Assembly (NCBI GenBank): GCA_038025085.1
Contig: CM076145.1
Span: 11,133,000 to 11,196,999 of the forward strand
Length of the DNA: 64,000 nucleotides
From: Tetragonia tetragonoides
Taxonomy: Eukaryota; Streptophyta; Magnoliopsida; Caryophyllales; Aizoaceae
Direction of reading: 5' to 3'
Numbering within the stretch: the stretch's first letter is position 1; the number at the start of each line of letters is the position of its first letter. Positions 1 to 11,230 of the stretch are shown here, piece by piece. The position numbers and the translations under genes are program-made. Below the pieces are notes generated by a model that saw only the letters and a list, made by a program, of their open reading frames with translations, had not been told where the DNA came from and made no database searches.

Positions 1-700
1 GTTCTTTTGTGTTGTATATTAAGAAAAAGCTCGCAAATGCTTTGTTTACATTCATTTGAGTGTGAAACTACCCCAAGGATGTTTACAACTACAAACAAGC
101 TTGAACTCAATCTCTTTTGTGTTTACAAGTACAAACAAGCTTCAACTCAAGCTTAAGAGAAAGCACCCAAATACTTTTTTGCACTCATTTGAGTGTGAAA
201 CTACCCCAAGGATGTTTACAACTACAAACAAGCTTGAACTCAAGCTTTTGAATGCATTTAAGCGTTTTAAAAGCTCATACGACAAGGGTGAAAGAGATTG
301 AGTTCTTTTGTGTTGTATATTAAGAGAACGCACCCAAATGTTTTCTTTGCATTCATTTGAGTGAGAAACTACACCAAAAATGTTTACAAGTACCAACAAG
401 CTTCAACTTAAGCTTTTGAATGCATATACGCGTTTTAAAACCTCATACGACTAGGGTGAAAGAGATTGAGTTCTTTTGTGTTGTATTTTGCGAAGAAAGC
501 ACCGAAAAGCATTGTTTGCATTCATTGGAGTGAGAAACTACACCAAGGATGTTTACAAGTACAAACAAGCTTCAACTCAAGCTTTTTAATGTATTTACGC
601 GTTTTAACAGCTCTTACGACTAGGGTGAAAGAGATTGAGTTCTTTTCTGTTGTATATTAAGAGAAAGCACACAAATGCTTTTTTTGCATTCATTTGATTG
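1..700 (+). repeat. 168-bp satellite, + orientation block
   Basis: Tandem monomers begin at GAGTTCTTTT near 300 and 468, a spacing of 168 bp that recurs throughout the window. Landmarks in order are the GTGTTGTAT start, AAGCACCCAAATGC, GCATTCATTTGAGTGAGAAA, CACCAAGGATGTTTAC, the HindIII dyad AAGCTTCAACTCAAGCTT, a conserved ACGCGT and CTAGGGTGAAAGAGATT. Because 168 is 56 codons, reading frames stay in phase from monomer to monomer, so the short ORFs here are repeat by-products. A scrambled piece at about 110-165 joins an antisense AACTCAATCTC fragment to a truncated monomer. Confidence 0.95.
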
Positions 701-966
701 TGAATACATTCAAAACTTTGAGTTGAAGCTTGTTTGTACTTGTAAGCATCCTTGGTGTAGTTTCTCACCCCAATGAATGCAAACAAAGCTTTTGGGTGCT
801 TTCTCTGAAAATACAGCACAAAAGAACTCAATCTCTTTCACCCTAGTCGTATGAGGTTTTAAAACGCGTATATGCATTCAAAAACTTAAGTTGAAGCTTG
901 TTGGTACTTGTTAACATCTTTGGTGTAGTTTCTCACTCAAATGAATACAAACAAAGCTTTTGGGTG
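701..966 (-). repeat. satellite, inverted block
   Basis: The strand switches at GATTGTGAATACATTCAAAA (about 690-710), after which monomers read as CTTGTTTGTACTTGTAA and CTCTTTCACCCTAGTCG, i.e. antisense. The block ends where GGGTGATTGAGTTC near 965 returns to the + orientation. It holds about one and a half monomers. Confidence 0.9.
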
Positions 967-1424
967 ATTGAGTTCTTTTGTGTTGTATTTTCAGAGAAAG
1001 CACCCAAAAGCTTTGTTTGCATTCATTGGAGTGAGAAACTACACCAAGGATGTTTACAAGCACAATCAAGCTTCAACTCAAGCTTTTGAATGTATTTACG
1101 CGTTTTAACAGCTCTTACGACTAGGGTGAAAGAGATTGAGTTCTTTTGTGTTGTATTTTCAGAGAAAGCACCCAAATGCTTTCTTTGCATTCATTTGAGT
1201 GTGAAACTACCCCAAGGATGTTTACAACTATAAACAAGCTTGAACTCAATCTCTTTTGTGTTTACAAGTACAATCAAGCTTCAACTCAAGCTTAAGAGAA
1301 AGCACCCAAATGCTTTGTTTGCATTCATTTGAGTGTGAAACTACCCCAAGGATGTTTACAACTACAAACAAGCTTGAACTCAAGCTTTTGAATGCATTTA
1401 AGCGTTTTAAAAGCTCATACGACA
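967..1424 (+). repeat. satellite, + block
   Basis: About 2.7 monomers in + orientation. The scrambled join seen at 110-165 recurs at about 1235-1295, with the same order of pieces. The block ends at CATACGACATCTTTGGTG, where a + monomer is spliced to an antisense one. Confidence 0.9.
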
Positions 1425-1744
1425 TCTTTGGTGTAGTTTCTCACTCAAATGAATGCAAAGAAAACATTTGGGTGCGTTCTCTTATTATACAACACAAAAG
1501 AACTCAATCTCTTTCGCCCTTGTCGTATGAGCTTTAAAACGCTTAAATGCATTCAAAAGCTTGACTTCAAGCTTGTTTGTAGTTGTAAACATCCTTGGGG
1601 TAGTTTCACACTCAAATGAATGTAAGCAAAGCATTTGCGAGCTTTTTCTTAATATACAACATAAAAGAACTCAATCCCTTTTCGCCTAGTCGTAAGAGCT
1701 GTTAAAACGCGTAAATGCATTCAAAAGCTTGAGTTGAAAGTTGT
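1425..1744 (-). repeat. satellite, inverted block abutting an LTR
   Basis: Antisense monomers continue up to the LTR end at 1745. The last satellite bases are GAGTTGAAAGTTGT, so the array is interrupted within the HindIII dyad region. Confidence 0.9.
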
Positions 1745-2682
1745 TGATGTGATTTATTTAGGGATTTTCTGTATTTTTGATAAACAAAACAATAAAAGGG
1801 ATATACCTCTCGAATCACTCAAGGGGTTGGGGTTTTTCGTTCAAGAATCACTCAAGAACAAGACTTGCGCATCACACACAAGGGTTTCAAACTGATTCAC
1901 TCAATTTGAGGGGTAAATACTCACGTATTAATCATTAATCATCAAAGTCTATGTTACAATTTCGTGCTCTCCCCTATATATAGACAAAGAAATCTAAAGC
2001 TACTAGGAATCCTAATCCAAGTAGGAAACTAATTATGAAACTGATTACAATTGTAAAACGAACTATCTAACAGCTTTTCTAATTCCTAATGGACTCATAA
2101 TGCTAAAAATAACCAGATTATTAGTTTCCTAAGCAATAAATCACGCTAAAAGCAAGTTAAAATAAACTAGGACACAATAACTAAACTAAAGTCGTTGCCT
2201 TGGCGCGCAAGGAATATGTTCCGTAACTTGTTACGCGTTTTTGACCATGTTTCGCTTTGAATTAGAGAAAACTCAAAGCATAAATGTTGTAGATCTCGAT
2301 CATATCTTTCTACAGAGATTTGAATCATCACGTTTAGATTTAGTATGAGCGAGTTATGGCCAAAATACGAACAACTATCAGAACTGCCAAGGTTACGAGG
2401 TTCTCCATAATGACGTGATCATATAACAAGAGCTTTCATCCCCATCTTGCGCGTGTATTCCAAAGTATCTTCAATGTAGGAGGCAATGTAATTGTAACCC
2501 ATTTTAAAACATGCTCCATAAACGAACATAATAGAACTAAGATTGAATGTTCTTTCAATTCCCCTTGGAAAACACCATTGTTGTTCTTGAGGAGCCGTGT
2601 AGAGGAATCAAGATCATTCCTAAGATCTATATAATGGTGAATATGATGTGTATCGTTTTTTAAGCATGTTGCTCCTGCATCA
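1745..2682 (-). mobile_element. Solo LTR, diverged relative of the Ty3/gypsy element at 51458
   Basis: The 938-bp segment reads, on the minus strand, from TGATGCAGGAGCAAC at 2682 to AAATCACATCA at 1745, giving TG...CA ends. Its start matches the start of the 661-bp LTR at 51458. The R/U5-like half is also shared (TTTACCCCTCAAA, the TATA area, ATTAATGATTAATACGTGAG), while the U3 half is longer and mostly different, so it is a separate subfamily. No internal region, primer site or polypurine tract adjoins it. The flanks, TTGT on the left and GTAAA on the right, do not form a 5-bp duplication, so the borders were rearranged after insertion. An open frame on the minus strand begins within satellite and enters the LTR as DAGA, like the pol tail of the intact element. 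It is not a gene of its own. Confidence 0.85.
1975..1982 (-). promoter_or_regulatory. TATA box of the diverged solo LTR
   Basis: On the minus strand GTCTATATATAGGGGAG matches, in position and context, the CTATAAATAGGGGAG of the intact element. It would drive transcription leftwards. Whether it is active is unknown. Confidence 0.55.
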
Positions 2683-4003
2683 GTAAATGCTTTCAAAAGC
2701 TTGAGTTGAAGCTTGTTTGTACTTGTAAACATCCTTGGTGTAGTTTCTCACTCCAATGAATGCAAACAAAGCATTTGGGTGCTTTCTCTGAAAATACAAC
2801 ACAAAAGCACTCAATCTCTTTCACCCTAGTCGTATGAGGTTTTGAAACGCGTATATGCATTCAAAAGCTTAAGTTGAAGCTTGTTTGTACTTGTAAACAT
2901 CCTTGGTAAAGTTTCTCACTCAAATGAATGCAAACAAAGCATTTTGGTGCTTTCTCTTAATATACAACACAAAAGAACTCAATCTTTTTCACCCTAGTCA
3001 TATGAGCTTTTAAAACGCGTAAATGCATTCAAAAGCTTGAGTTTAAGCTTGTTTGTACTTGTAAACATCCTTGGTGTAGTTTCTCACTCAAATGAATGCA
3101 AACAAAGCATTTGGGTGCTTTCTCTTAATATACAACACAAAAGAACTCAATCTCTTCCACCCTAAATGTAAGAGCTGCTAAAATGCGTAAATGCATTCAA
3201 AAGGTGGAGTTAAAGCTTGTTTGTACTTGTAAACATCCTTGGTGTAGTTTCTCACTAAAATGAATGCAAACAAACCATTTGGGTGCTTTCTCTTAATATA
3301 CAACACAAAAGACCTGAATCTCTTTCACCCTAATCGTAAGAGCTGTTAAAACGCGTAAATACATTCGAAGGCTTGAGTTGAAGCTTGTTTGTACTTGTAA
3401 ACATCCTTGGTTAAGTTTCTCACTCAAATGAATGCAAACAAAGCATTTGGGTGCTTTCTCTTAATATACAACACAAAAGACCTCAATCTCTTTCTCCCTA
3501 GTCATATGAGCTTTTAAAACACGTAAATACATTCAAAAGCTTGAGTTGAAGCTTGTTTGTACTTGTAAACATCCTTGGTGTAGTTTCTCACTCCAATGAA
3601 TGCAAACAAAGCTTTTGGGTGCTTTCTCTGAAAATTCAACACAAGTACTTGTAAACACCCAAACTGTTTAAAACGCGTATATGCATTCAAAACGCGTAAA
3701 TGCACCCAAACCCTAGATGTAAGAGCTGTTAAAAGGCGTAAATGCATTCAAAAGGTGGAGTTAAAGCTTGTTTGTACTTGTAAACATCCTTGGTGTAGTT
3801 TCTCACTCAAATGAATGCAAACAAAGCATTTGGGTGCTTTCTCTTAATATACAACACAAAAGACCTCAATCTCTTTCACCCTAATCGTAAGAGCTGTTAA
3901 AACGCGTCAATACATTCAAAAGCTTGAGTTGAAGCTTGTTTGTACTTCTAAACATCCTTGGTTAAGTTTCTCACTCAAATGAATGCAAACAAAGCTTTTG
4001 GTT
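2683..4003 (-). repeat. satellite, inverted block (start of a 14-monomer duplication, copy 1)
   Basis: About eight antisense monomers. The first base after the LTR is also the first base of a 2,351-bp unit that repeats from 5034. A short scrambled segment at about 3645-3720 carries a partial duplication around AAACGCGTATATGC. Confidence 0.92.
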
Positions 4004-4930
4004 GCTTTGTATGCATTCATTTGAGTGACAAACTACACCAAGGATGTTTACAAGTACAAACAAGCTTCAACTGAAGCTTTTTATTGCATTTAAGCATTTT
4101 AACAGCTCATATGACTAGGGTGAAAGAGATTGAGTTCTTTTGTGTTGTATATTAAGAGAAATCACCCAAATGGTTTGTTTGCATTCATTTGAGTGAGAAA
4201 CTACACTAAGGATGTTTACAAGTACAAACAAGTTTCATCTCAAGCTTTTGAATGCATTTACGCATTTTAACAGCTCTTACGACTAGGCGAAAAGAGATTG
4301 AGTTCTTTTGTGTTGTATATTAAGAAAAAGCTCGCAAATGCTTTGTTTACATTCATTTGAGTGTGAAACTACCCTAAGGATGTTTACAACTACAAACAAG
4401 CTTGAACTCAAGCTTTTGAATGCATTTAAGCGTTTTAAAAGCTCATAGGACAACTGTGAAAGAGATTGAGTTCTTTTGTGTTGTATATTAAGAGAACGCG
4501 CCCAAATGCTTTGTTTGCATTCATTTGAGTGAGAAACTTAACCAAGGATGTTTACAAGTACAAACAAGCTTCAACTCAAGCTTTTGAATGCATTTACGCG
4601 TTTTAAAACCTCATACAACGAGGGTGAAAGAGATTGAGTTCTTTTGTGTTGTATATTAAGAGAAATCACCCAAATGGTTCGTTTGCAATCATTTTAGTGA
4701 GAAACTACACCAAAGATGTTACAAGTACAAACAAGCTTTAACTCCACCTTTTGAATGCATATACGCGATTTAAAACCACATACGACTAGGGTGAAAGAGA
4801 TTGAGTGCTTTTGTGTTGTATTTTCAGAGAAAGCACCCAAAAGCTTTGTTTGCATTCATTGGAGTGAGAAACTACACCAAGGATGTTTACAAGTACAAAC
4901 AAGCTTCAACTCAAAATTTTGAATGTATTT
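4004..4930 (+). repeat. satellite, + block
   Basis: The switch occurs at TTTGGTTGCTTTGTATGC, where an antisense monomer fuses to a sense one. The block ends at the junction AAAATTTTGAATGTATTTAC followed by AATCAAATGAATGC near 4930, a junction type that recurs at 37770 and 49157. Confidence 0.9.
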
Positions 4931-6351
4931 ACAATCAAATGAATGCAAATAAAGCATTTGGGTGCTTTCTCTTAATATACAACACAAAAGACCTCAATCT
5001 CTTTCACCCTAGTTGTATGAGGTTTTAAAACGTGTAAATGCTTTCAAAAGCTTGAGTTGAAGCTTGTTTGTACTTGTAAACATCCTTGGTGTAGTTTCTC
5101 CCTCAAATGAATGCAAACAAAGCATTTGGGTGCTTTCTCTGAAAATACAACACAAAAGAACTCAATCTCTTTCACCCTAGTCGTATGAGGTTTTGAAACG
5201 CGTATATGCATTCAAAAGCTTAAGTTGAAGCTTGTTTGTACTTGTTAACATCCTTGGTAAAGTTTCTCACTCAAATGAATGCAAACAAAGCATTTTGGTG
5301 CTTTCTCTTAATATACAACACAAAAGAACTCAATCTTTTTCACCCTATTCATATGAGCTTTTAAAACGCGTAAATGCATTCAAAAGCTTGAGTTTAAGCT
5401 TGTTTGTACTTGTAAACATCCTTGGTGTAGTTTCTCACTCAAATGAATGCAAACAAAGCATTTGGGTGCTTTCTCTTAATATACAACACAAAAGAACTCA
5501 ATCTCTTCCACCCTAAATGTAAGAGCTGTTAAAATGCGTAAATGCATTCAAAAGGTGGAGTTAAAGCTTGTTTGTACTTGTAAACATCCTTGGTGTAGTT
5601 TCTCACTCAAATGAATGCAAACAAAGCATTTGGGTGCTTTCTCTTAATATACAACACAAAAGACCTGAATCTCTTTCACCCTAATCGTAAGAGCTGTTAA
5701 AACGCGTAAATACATTCGAAAGCTTGAGTTGAAGCTTGTTTGTACTTGTAAACATCCTTGGTTAAGTTTCCCACTCAAATGAATGCAAACAAAGCATTTG
5801 GGTGCTTTCTCTTAATATACAACACAAAAGACCTCAATCTCTTTCTCCCTAGTCATATGAGCTTTTAAAACACGTAAATACATTCAAAAGCTTTAGTTGA
5901 AGCTTGTTTGTACTTGTAAACATCCTTGGTGTAGTTTCTCACTCCAATGAATGCAAACAAAGCTTTTGGGTGCTTTCTCTGAAAATTCAACACAAGTACT
6001 TGTAAACACCCAAACTGTTTAAAACGCGTATATGCATTGAAAACGCGTAAATGCACCCAAACCCTAGATGTAAGAGCTGTTAAAACGCGTAAATGCATTC
6101 AAAAGGTGGAGTTAAAGCTTGTTTGTACTTGTAAACATCCTTGGTGTAGTTTCTCACTCAAATGAATGCAAACAAAGCATTTGGGTGCTTTCTCTTAATA
6201 TACAACACAAAAGACCTCAATCTCTTTCACCCTAATCGTAAGAGCTGTTAAAACGCGTCAATACATTCAAAAGCTTGAGTTGAAGCTTGTTTGTACTTGT
6301 AAACATCCTTGGTTAAGTTTCTCACTCAAATGAATGCAAACAAAGCTTTTG
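4931..6351 (-). repeat. satellite, inverted block
   Basis: Antisense monomers. From 5034 on they form copy 2 of the 2,351-bp unit, including the scrambled segment at about 5996-6070 that mirrors 3645-3720. Confidence 0.9.
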
Positions 6352-7017
6352 GTTGCTTTGTATGCATTCATTTGAGTGACAAACTACACCAAGGATGTTT
6401 ACAAGTACAAACAAGCTTCAACTGAAGCTTTTTATTGGATTTAAGCATTTTAACAGCTCATATGACTAGGGTGAAAGAGATTGAGTTCTTTTGTGTTGTA
6501 TATTAAGAGAAATCACCCAAATGGTTTGTTTGCATTCATTTGAGTGAGAAACTACACTAAGGATGTTTACAAGTACAAACAAGTTTCAACTCAAGCTTTT
6601 GAATGCATTTACGCGTTTTAACAGGTCTTACGACTAGGCGAAAAGAGATTGAGTTCTTTTGTGTTGTATATTAAGAAAAAGCTCGCAAATGCTTTGTTTA
6701 CATTCATTTGAATGTGAAACTACCCTAAGGATGTTTACAACTACAAACAAGCTTGAACTCAAGCTTTTGAATGCATTTAAGCGTTTTAAAAGCTCATACG
6801 ACAACTGTGAAAGAGATTGAGTTCTTTTGTGTTGTATATTAAGAGAACGCACCCAAATGCTTTGTTTGCATTCATTTGAGTGAGAAACTTAACCAAGGAT
6901 GTTTACAAGTACAAACAAGCTTCAACTCAAGCTTTTGAATGCATTTACGTGTTTTAAAACCTCATACAACGAGGGTGAAAGAGATTGAGTTCTTTTGTGT
7001 TGTATATTAAGAGAAAT
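5034..7017. repeat. Higher-order repeat of 14 monomers, copy 2 (partial)
   Basis: It follows copy 1 directly with the same internal order, and clear one-to-one correspondence fades near 7017, where AAATCACCCAAATGG of copy 1 (about 4665) is replaced by AAATCACAAAAATGC. Confidence 0.85.
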
Positions 7018-8750
7018 CACAAAAATGCTTTGTTTGCATTCATTTGAGTGAGAAACTACACCAAGGATGTTTACAAGTACAAACAAGCTTCAACTCAAGC
7101 TTTTGAATGCATTTACGCGTTTTAAAAGCTCATATAACTAGGGTGAAAAAGCTTGAGTTCTTTTCTGTTGTATATTAAGAGAAAGCATCCAAAATCTTTG
7201 TTTGCATTCATTGGAGTGAGAAACTCAATCTCTTTTGTGTTTACAAGTACAAACAAGCTTCAACTCAAGCTTAAGAGAAAGCACTCAAATGCTTTGTTTG
7301 CATTCATTTGAGTGAGAAACTACACCAAGGATGTTTACAAGTACAAACAAGCGTTAACTCCACCTTTTGAATGCATTTACGCCTTTTAACAGCTCTTACA
7401 TCTAGGGTGAAAGAGATTGAGGTCTTTTGTGTTGTATATTAAAAGAAATCACACGAATGCTTTGTTTGCATTCATTTGAGTTGAAGCTTGTTTGTACTTG
7501 TAAAATTTTGAGTATGAAACTACACCTAGAATGTTTTAAATGTACAAACATGCTTCAACTCAAGCTTTTGAATGCATTTGCGCGTTTTAAAAGCTCATAC
7601 GAGTAGGTTGAAAGAGATTTGAGTTCTTTTGTGTTGTACATTAAGAGAAAGCATCCAAATACTTTGTTTGGATACATTTGAGTGTGAAACTGCACCTAGG
7701 ATGTTTGCAAGTACAAACAAGCTTCAACTCAAGCTTTTGAATGCATTTACGCGTTTTGAAAGCTCATACGAGTAGGGTGAAAGAGATTTCAGTACTTTTG
7801 TGTTGTATATTAAGAGAATGCATCCAAATACTTTGTTTGCATTCATTTGATTGAGAAACTACACAAGGGATGTTTACAAGTACAAACAAGCTTTAACTCC
7901 ACCTTTTGAATGCATTTACGCGTTTTAACAACTCTTACATCTAGGGTGAAAGAGATTGAGTTCTTTTGTGTTGTATATTAAGAGAAAGCACCCAAATGCT
8001 TTGATTGCATTCATTTGAGGGAGAAACTACACCAAGGATGTTTACAAGTACAAACAAGCTTTAACTCAACCTTTTGAATGCATTTACGCATTTTAACAGC
8101 TCTTACAACTAAGGTGAAAGAGATTGAGTTCTTTTGTGTTGTATATTAAGAGAAATCACACAAATGCTTTGTTTGCTTTCATTTGAGTGAGAAACTACAC
8201 CAAGAATGTTTACAAGTACAAACAAGCTTCAACTCAAGCTTTTGAATGCATTTACGCGTTTTAAAAGCTCATATGACTAGGGTGAAATAGATTGAGTTCT
8301 TTGGTGTTGTATATTAAGAGAAAGCACCCAGATGCTTTGTTTGCATTAATATGAGTGAGAAACTTAACCAAGGATGTTTACAAGTACAAACAAGCTTCAA
8401 CTCAAGCTTTTGAATGTATTTACGCGTTTTAACAGCTCTTACGATTAGGGTGAAAGAGAGTGAGGTCTTTTGTGTTGTATATTAAGAGAAAGCACCCAAA
8501 TGCTTTGTTTGCATTCATTTGAGTGAGAAACTAGACCAAGGATGTTTACAGGTACAAACAAGCTTTAACTCCACCTTTTGAATGCATTTACGCGTTTTAA
8601 AAGCTTATATGACTAGAGTGAAAGAGATTGAGTTCTTTTGTGTTGTATGTTAAGAGAAAGCACCCAGATGCTTTGTTTGCATTCATTTGAGTGAGAAACT
8701 ACACCAAGAATGTTTACAAGTACAAACAAGCTTCAACTCAAGCTTTTGAA
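6352..8750 (+). repeat. satellite, + block with a divergent subfamily
   Basis: About 14 monomers. Those at about 7500-7850 belong to a subfamily marked by GAGATTTGAG or GAGATTTCAG, CACCTAGGATG or CACCTAGAATG, and GCATCCAAATAC. The scrambled join seen at 110-165 occurs a third time at about 7220-7275. Confidence 0.92.
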
Positions 8751-10677
8751 TGCTTTCTCTTAAAATACAACACAAAAGAACTCAATCTTTTTCACCCTAG
8801 TCATATGAGCTTTTAAAACGCGTAAATGAATTCAAAAGGTGGAGTTAAAGCTTGTTTGTACTTGTAAATATCCTTGGTGTAGTTTCTCACTCAAATGAAT
8901 GCAAACAAAGCATTTGGGTGCTTTCTCTTAATATACAACACAAAAGACCTCAATCTCTTTCACCCTAGTCATATTTGGCTTTTAAAACGCGTAAATACAT
9001 TCTAAAGCTTGAGTTGAAGCTTGTTTGTACTTGTAAACAAGCTTTTGAATGCTTTCTCTTAAAATACAACACAAAAGAACTCAATCTCTTTCACCCTAGT
9101 TGTAAGAGCTGTTAAAATGCGTAAATGCATTCAAAAGGTGGAGTTAAAGCTTGTTTGTGCTTGTAAACATCCTTGGTGTAGTTTCTCACTCAAATGAATG
9201 CAAACAAAGCATTTGGGTGCTTTCTCTTAATATACAACACAAAAGAACTCAATCTCTTTCACCCTAGATGTAAGAGGTGTTAAAACCCGTAAATGGCTTC
9301 AAAAGGTGGAGTTAAAGCTTGTTTGTACTTGTAAACATCCTTGGTGTAGTTTCTCACTCAAATGAATGCAAACAAAGCATTTGGGCGCTTTCTCTTAATA
9401 TACAACACAAAAGACCTCAATCTCTTTCACCCTAATCGTAAGAGCTGTTAAAACGTGTAAATACATTCAAAAGCTTGAGTTGAAGCTTGTTTGTATTTGT
9501 AAACATCCTTGGTTAAGTTTCTCCCTCAAATGAATGCAAACAAAGCATTTGGGTGCTTTCTCTTAATATACAACACAAAAGAACTCAATCTCTTTCACCC
9601 TAGATGTAAGAGGTGTTAAAACCCGTAAATGGCTTCAAAAGGTGGAGTTAAAGCTTGTTTGTACTTGTAAACATCCTTGGTGTAGTTTCTCACTCAAATG
9701 ATTGCAAACAAAGCATTTGGGCGCTTTCTCTTAATATACAACACAAAAGACCTCAATCTCTTTCACCCTAATCGTAAGAGCTGTTAAAACGTGTAAATAC
9801 ATTCAAAAGCTTGAGTTGAAGCTTGTTTGTACTTGTAAACATCCTTGTGTAATTTCTCACTCAAATGAATGCAAACAAAGCGTTTGTGTAATTTCTCTTA
9901 ATATACAACACAAAAGAACTCAATCTCTTTCACCCTAGTTGTAAGAGCTGTTAAAATGCGTAAATGCATTCAAAAGGTTGAGTTAATGCTTGTTTGTACT
10001 TGTAAATATCCTTGGTGTAGTTTCTCCCTCAAATGAATGCAAACAAAGCATTTGGGTTCTTTCTCTTAATATACAACGCAAAAGAACTCAATCTCTTTCA
10101 CCCTAGATGTAAGAGCTGTTAAAACGCGTAAATGCATTCAAAAGGTGGAGTTAAAGCTTGTTTGTACTTGTAAACATTCTTGGTGTAGTTTCTCCGTCAA
10201 ATGAATGCAAACAAAGCATTTATGTGATTTCTCTTAATATACAACACAAAAGAACTCAATCTCTTTCACCCTAGTTGTAACAGCTGTTAAAATGCGTAAA
10301 TGCATTCAAAAGGTTGAGTTAAAGCTTGTTCGTACTTGTAAACATCCTTGGTGTAGTTTCTCCCTCAAATGAATGCAAACAAAGCATTTGGGTGCTTTCT
10401 CTTAATATACAACACAAAAGAACTCAATCACTTTCACCCTAGATCTAAGAGCTGTTAAAACGGTAAATGCATTCAAAAGGTGGAGTTAAAGCTTGTTTGT
10501 ACTTTTAAACATCCTTGGTGTAGTTTCTCACTCAAATGAATGCAAACAAAGCTTTTGGGTGCTTTCTCTTAATATACAACACAAAAGACGTCAATCTCTT
10601 TCACCCTAGTCATATGAGCTTTAAAACGCGTAAATACATTCAAAAGCTTGAGTTGAAGCTTGTTTGTACTTGTAAAC
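8751..10677 (-). repeat. satellite, inverted block
   Basis: The switch occurs within CTTTTGAATGCTTTCTCTTA. About eleven antisense monomers follow, many of the GGTGGAGTTAAAGC variant. The block ends at CTTGTAAAC against the LTR at 10678. Confidence 0.92.
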
Positions 10678-11230
10678 TGATGTGAAATAAGTAACAAAAC
10701 GGAAATTGACCTTTGATAGTATCACACAAAGGGATCTTGTTCAAGAATCACTCAAGAACAACTCACGAATCACTCGTAAGGGTTTCAACCTGAATCACTC
10801 AGTTTGAGGGGTAAATACTCACGTATTCAATAATTAATCATCAAAGCACGAGTTTACAATAGCAAAGCTCTCCCCTATTTATAGACAAAGAAAATCTAAA
10901 GCTATTCGGAATCCTAATCCTAGTCCGAATAGGAAACTAACTACAAAACTGACTACAATTGTAAAATGGACTAACTAACATCTTTCCTAATACCTAATGG
11001 ACTTCTAATACTAATAACAATCAGATTATTACTCTCCTAAACATATTCTAACTAATAAAGGGAATACTAAACGAAATAGAACTGAACAACTGATTACCTA
11101 GCGCCCAAGGCTCAAAACCGCTGGAACAGTTTCCTTGGCGCCCAAGGCTTCTTCTTTTCAGCTTCTAGTCATCTTCTTGCCACTCTAACATAGTTACCTC
11201 ACACTTTACCTCACGTGGCATTATACTCTT
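10678..11230 (-). mobile_element. Truncated solo LTR of the CRM-like family
   Basis: On the minus strand this matches the LTR at 51458-52118 from about base 110 to its CACATCA end. Shared marks are the GCCACGTGAGG segment, the CCTTGGGCGC inverted motif, CTATAAATAGGGGAG and the AATACGTGAGTATTTACC stretch. The first 109 bp of the LTR are missing: similarity stops at 11230, where AAGAGTATAATGCC joins satellite. The left flank is antisense satellite and the right flank is sense satellite, so no target duplication can be recognised and an inversion breakpoint probably cut the LTR. Confidence 0.93.

Larger units (their letters stand above)
2683..5033. repeat. Higher-order repeat of 14 monomers, copy 1
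   Basis: Positions 2683, 2901 and 3651 correspond to 5034, 5252 and 6002, a constant shift of 2,351 bp (14 x 168 is 2,352). The match includes the same strand switch near 4004, so the unit contains both orientations and was copied as a block. Confidence 0.9.

Noticed and set aside
2436..2732. 98-codon minus-strand frame through the diverged solo LTR
   Set aside because: It starts in satellite and reads into the LTR in the frame that would correspond to the pol tail. It is without its own domain and is explained as LTR sequence.
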